Assembly (NCBI GenBank): GCA_964463915.1
Contig: CAYXEH010000021.1
Coordinates: 1 to 41,422, forward strand
Length of the DNA stretch: 41,422 nucleotides
Reading direction: 5' to 3'
DNA from: PUPG01 sp964463915
Lineage (GTDB): Bacteria; Bacteroidota; Bacteroidia; Bacteroidales; UBA7960
Shown: positions 38,781 to 41,422 of the stretch, in pieces
Layout of the letters: each line of letters starts with the position of its first letter
Position numbering within the stretch: the stretch's first letter is position 1
The notes under the pieces: generated by a model
Database searches by the model: none
Told to the model about the DNA's origin: nothing
The model's input: only the letters and a program-made list of their open reading frames with translations
Program-made: the position numbers and the translations under genes

Positions 38781-40748
38781 ATGAAGGCACCCTCTAAGCC
38801 ATTAGAAGTTGAAAAGTTAGGTTACGATGCCAAGAGCATCCAGGTATTGGAAGGACTGGAGGCGGTACGAAAACGCCCCGCCATGTATATCGGAGATGTC
38901 AGTACCAAAGGATTACACCACCTGGTGTATGAGGTACTGGATAACTCCATCGATGAAGCCATGGGCGGGCATTGCGACCAGATCGATGTCATCATCCATG
39001 AAGACCAGTCCATCACCATTGTTGACAACGGAAGAGGCATCCCGGTTGACCTCCACGAGAAAGAAGGCAGAAGCGCCCTGGAAGTGGTCATGACCGTGCT
39101 GCACGCTGGTGGTAAATTTGATAAAGACACCTACAAGGTATCAGGAGGATTGCACGGCGTGGGTGTGTCTTGCGTCAATGCCCTGGCCGAACACATGACG
39201 GTTGAAGTGCACCGTGAGGGCAAATTATATGTACAGGAATACAGAAAAGGAGTCCCGCAGTACGAGGTGAAACACACCGGCGAAACCAGTCTTCGCGGAA
39301 CAAAAATCAGCTTCGTTCCTGATCCGGAGATCTTTCTTGCAACCGATTTCAATTATGAAACGCTGACCAACCGTTTGCATGAACTCTCCTTTCTGAATAA
39401 AGGCGTGCAACTCACACTGACCGATATGCGGCAACGTGATGAAAACGGGCAGCCTCTGAAAGATGTATACCTTTCAGAAATTGGCCTGCCGGAATTTGTC
39501 AACTACCTCGATAGCACCAGGGAGAAACTGATTGAGCGCACCATTTTCATGACCGCCGAAAAAGCAGGGATCCCTGTTGAGGTGGCCATGCAGTACAACG
39601 CCTCATTTACCGAGAACGTGCAGGCCTATGTCAACAACATTAACACGGTGGAGGGTGGCACACACCTTGCGGGTTTCCGAAGGGCACTCACACGAACGCT
39701 CAAGTCTTACGCAGAGCGCTCAGGCATGCTGTCCAAACTGAAGTTTGAGATCAACGGGGATGACTTCCGCGAAGGCTTAACAGCCGTGATCTCGGTAAAA
39801 GTGGCCGAGCCCCAGTTTGAAGGACAAACCAAAACGAAGCTGGGAAATTCCGAAGTCAGCGGGGCCGTTGACCAGGCCGTGAGCGAGATGCTCTCCCATT
39901 ACCTGGAGGAGAATCCGCGTGATGCCAAAACCATTGTCAACAAGGTTATCCTGGCTGCTACTGCACGTCATGCTGCACGTAAGGCGCGTGAACTGGTTCA
40001 GCGAAAAAGCGTTCTGAGCAGCACGGGGCTGCCGGGTAAACTTTCAGATTGCTCGGAGAATGACCCTGCGAAATGTGAGATTTTCCTGGTGGAGGGTGAC
40101 TCCGCAGGCGGAACCGCCAAACAGGGACGTGACAGAAAGTTCCAGGCCATATTGCCATTGCGGGGGAAGATTCTCAACGTAGAGAAAGCCATGCCGCATA
40201 AAATATTTGAGAACGAGGAGATCAAAACCATATTTACTGCCCTGGGGCTGTCCATCGGCACCGATGACGACAGCAAGGCCCTGAATGTGGAAAAGCTCAG
40301 GTACCATAAAGTCATTATCATGACAGATGCCGATGTGGACGGAAGCCACATTGCCACCCTGATCCTGACCTTCTTTTTCCGTTATATGCGTGAAATGATT
40401 GAGCTCGGCTATATTTATATTGCAACCCCGCCTTTTTATCTTGTCAAAAAAGGAAAAGAAGAACGCTATGCCTGGAGTGAAGAAGAAAGAAAACGGATCA
40501 TCAGTGAGTTTTCAAAAGACGGGAAAGAATCCGGGGTGCACTTCCAGCGATATAAGGGGTTGGGTGAAATGAACTCCGAACAACTCTGGGAAACCACCAT
40601 GAACCCTCAATTCAGGAAGTTACTGCAGGTCGACATTGAAAATGCAGCAGAAGCCAACCGCACCTTCTCTATGCTGATGGGCGATGAAGTACCACCCAGG
40701 CGTGAATTCATTGAAAAAAACGCCAGGTATGCGAACATTGATGCGTAA
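38781..40748 (+). CDS. gyrB: DNA gyrase subunit B
   Basis: 655-residue type IIA topoisomerase ATPase subunit. The GHKL ATPase has DNSIDEAMGGHCDQI, DNGRGIPV and GGLHGVGVSCVNAL; the transducer follows. TOPRIM contains FLVEGDSAGGTAKQGRDRKFQAILPLRGKILNVEKA and the DADVDGSHI metal motif, and the C-terminal FQRYKGLGEMNSEQLWETTMNP is typical of GyrB. Length fits Bacteroidota GyrB; no ParC/ParE partner is adjacent, and gyrA lies elsewhere. It introduces negative supercoils with GyrA. The ATG at 38781 is chosen from the promoter position. Confidence 0.96.
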   Translation: MKAPSKPLEVEKLGYDAKSIQVLEGLEAVRKRPAMYIGDVSTKGLHHLVYEVLDNSIDEAMGGHCDQIDVIIHEDQSITIVDNGRGIPVDLHEKEGRSALEVVMTVLHAGGKFDKDTYKVSGGLHGVGVSCVNALAEHMTVEVHREGKLYVQEYRKGVPQYEVKHTGETSLRGTKISFVPDPEIFLATDFNYETLTNRLHELSFLNKGVQLTLTDMRQRDENGQPLKDVYLSEIGLPEFVNYLDSTREKLIERTIFMTAEKAGIPVEVAMQYNASFTENVQAYVNNINTVEGGTHLAGFRRALTRTLKSYAERSGMLSKLKFEINGDDFREGLTAVISVKVAEPQFEGQTKTKLGNSEVSGAVDQAVSEMLSHYLEENPRDAKTIVNKVILAATARHAARKARELVQRKSVLSSTGLPGKLSDCSENDPAKCEIFLVEGDSAGGTAKQGRDRKFQAILPLRGKILNVEKAMPHKIFENEEIKTIFTALGLSIGTDDDSKALNVEKLRYHKVIIMTDADVDGSHIATLILTFFFRYMREMIELGYIYIATPPFYLVKKGKEERYAWSEEERKRIISEFSKDGKESGVHFQRYKGLGEMNSEQLWETTMNPQFRKLLQVDIENAAEANRTFSMLMGDEVPPRREFIEKNARYANIDA

Positions 40749-40795
40749 ACCACGACTGCGCAATCAATAAGATTAAGGCAAAGCCAACTACCTTG

Positions 40796-41392
40796 TTAAT
40801 TACCCGATATCCAACCGGTTACTTTCGAGGAAAGAGGGCTTTCACGCGGAGCAAGCACTTCAGCGATGCGTCCATTCTCATCAATGAGGAATTTCTGAAA
40901 GTTCCAGGTAATTTCCGCGTCCATTTTTTCATTCAACTCTTTTTGGGTAAGCCATTGGTACAATGGTGCCTGGTCATCTCCTTTGACAGATATTTTTGAC
41001 ATCATCGGGAAACTTACCCCGTAATTCTCCTGGCAAAAAGTAACGATCTCTTCATTGCTCCCAGGTTCCTGGTTCATAAAATTATTGGCGGGGAAGCCAA
41101 TGATCACAAAATCCTGATCCCTGTACTGCTGATAGAGTGTTTCCAACTCTTCGTACTGGGGAGTTAACCCGCATTCAGAGGCTGTATTAACGACCATCAC
41201 CTTCTTTCCCTGAAGCTGTGACAGATCAAAATCTTCGCCATAAATATCTTTTACCACGAAATCATGAAATCCTCCGGGTTGAGAAGCATATGAAAAACCT
41301 CCGGGGAAGAGAACCGTGAAAACGATAAGGGTGTTGATGACCGAAACCCGGAAACGCGCTGAAAATCTGAAATACTTAGCAAATTCTTTCAT
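40796..41392 (-). CDS. Secreted glutathione peroxidase-family protein
   Basis: 198 residues. An N-terminal hydrophobic segment (VSVINTLIVFTVLFPGG) acts as signal peptide or anchor. The thioredoxin-fold peroxidase domain has the complete tetrad: C74 in NTASECGLT, Q109 in NNFMNQEPG, W163 and N164 in ITWNFQKFLI. Cysteine replaces selenocysteine at the active site. Such enzymes reduce peroxides, in bacteria often with thioredoxin rather than glutathione, which fits the thioredoxins in this window. Single gene, convergent with gyrB; the window ends 30 nt upstream of its start, and no promoter was recognised. Confidence 0.92.
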   Translation of the reverse strand: MKEFAKYFRFSARFRVSVINTLIVFTVLFPGGFSYASQPGGFHDFVVKDIYGEDFDLSQLQGKKVMVVNTASECGLTPQYEELETLYQQYRDQDFVIIGFPANNFMNQEPGSNEEIVTFCQENYGVSFPMMSKISVKGDDQAPLYQWLTQKELNEKMDAEITWNFQKFLIDENGRIAEVLAPRESPLSSKVTGWISGN

Positions 41393-41422
41393 ATCGGTAT
41401 ATTTATTTTTGTTTACGCATAA

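Overview
The window looks like a chromosomal segment from a member of the Bacteroidota. Four things point there. Start regions mostly lack a Shine-Dalgarno sequence. The -7 promoter element TAnnTTTG recurs upstream of many transcription units. Several families typical of the phylum are present: DUF4296, DUF2027-Smr, DUF6132, START_2-like, a peptidase/TolB/barrel fusion, and a TPR protein paired with an outer-membrane barrel. Codon use also looks uniform throughout. I see no insertion sequence, prophage, integrase or cas gene, so this reads as core genome rather than an island.

Layout. 0-5.4 kb: a 65-nt-period repeat at the left edge, a secreted metallopeptidase/beta-propeller/barrel protein (-), a class V aminotransferase (+) and a START-like protein (-). 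5.4-9.4 kb: an EamA transporter, a tRNA with anticodon CAT with its own promoter and terminator, mutS2, and a small ribbon-helix-helix-like protein that overlaps the mutS2 stop. 9.4-13.5 kb: a NifS-like cysteine desulfurase (-), divergent from a DPM1-type glycosyltransferase, dihydroorotase and a DUF4296 lipoprotein (+). 13.5-17.8 kb: a four-gene minus-strand run of glycosyltransferase, ECF sigma factor, small secreted protein and urocanate hydratase. 17.8-20.2 kb: tgt and an LptF/LptG permease. 20.2-22.5 kb: two thioredoxins and a DUF6132 membrane protein behind a leader with three abutting palindromes, then a dihydroorotate-dehydrogenase-like flavoprotein. 22.6-27.9 kb: a uridine-kinase-like protein, a FadL-type porin, an SGNH lipoprotein with a duplicated leader, and a nitroreductase. 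27.9-32.1 kb: a surface-polysaccharide set in the order flippase, chain-length regulator, ligase/polymerase (-). 32.2-41.4 kb: a DUF2027-Smr protein, RNase P RNA, a 1016-residue TPR protein with an outer-membrane barrel, gyrB, and a glutathione peroxidase (-).

Most genes serve housekeeping roles: nucleotide metabolism, tRNA modification, envelope export and redox homeostasis. The observations most worth following are: a TGT in which all three zinc cysteines are replaced while the partner histidine remains; the three contiguous dyads in the thioredoxin leader; two separate repeat loci that share a 65-nt period; the TPR/barrel gene pair; and a glycosyltransferase and a DHOD-like enzyme that each lack a signature catalytic motif. 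I found no convincing wholly new multi-gene system. All assignments come from reading motifs by eye, without database searches.
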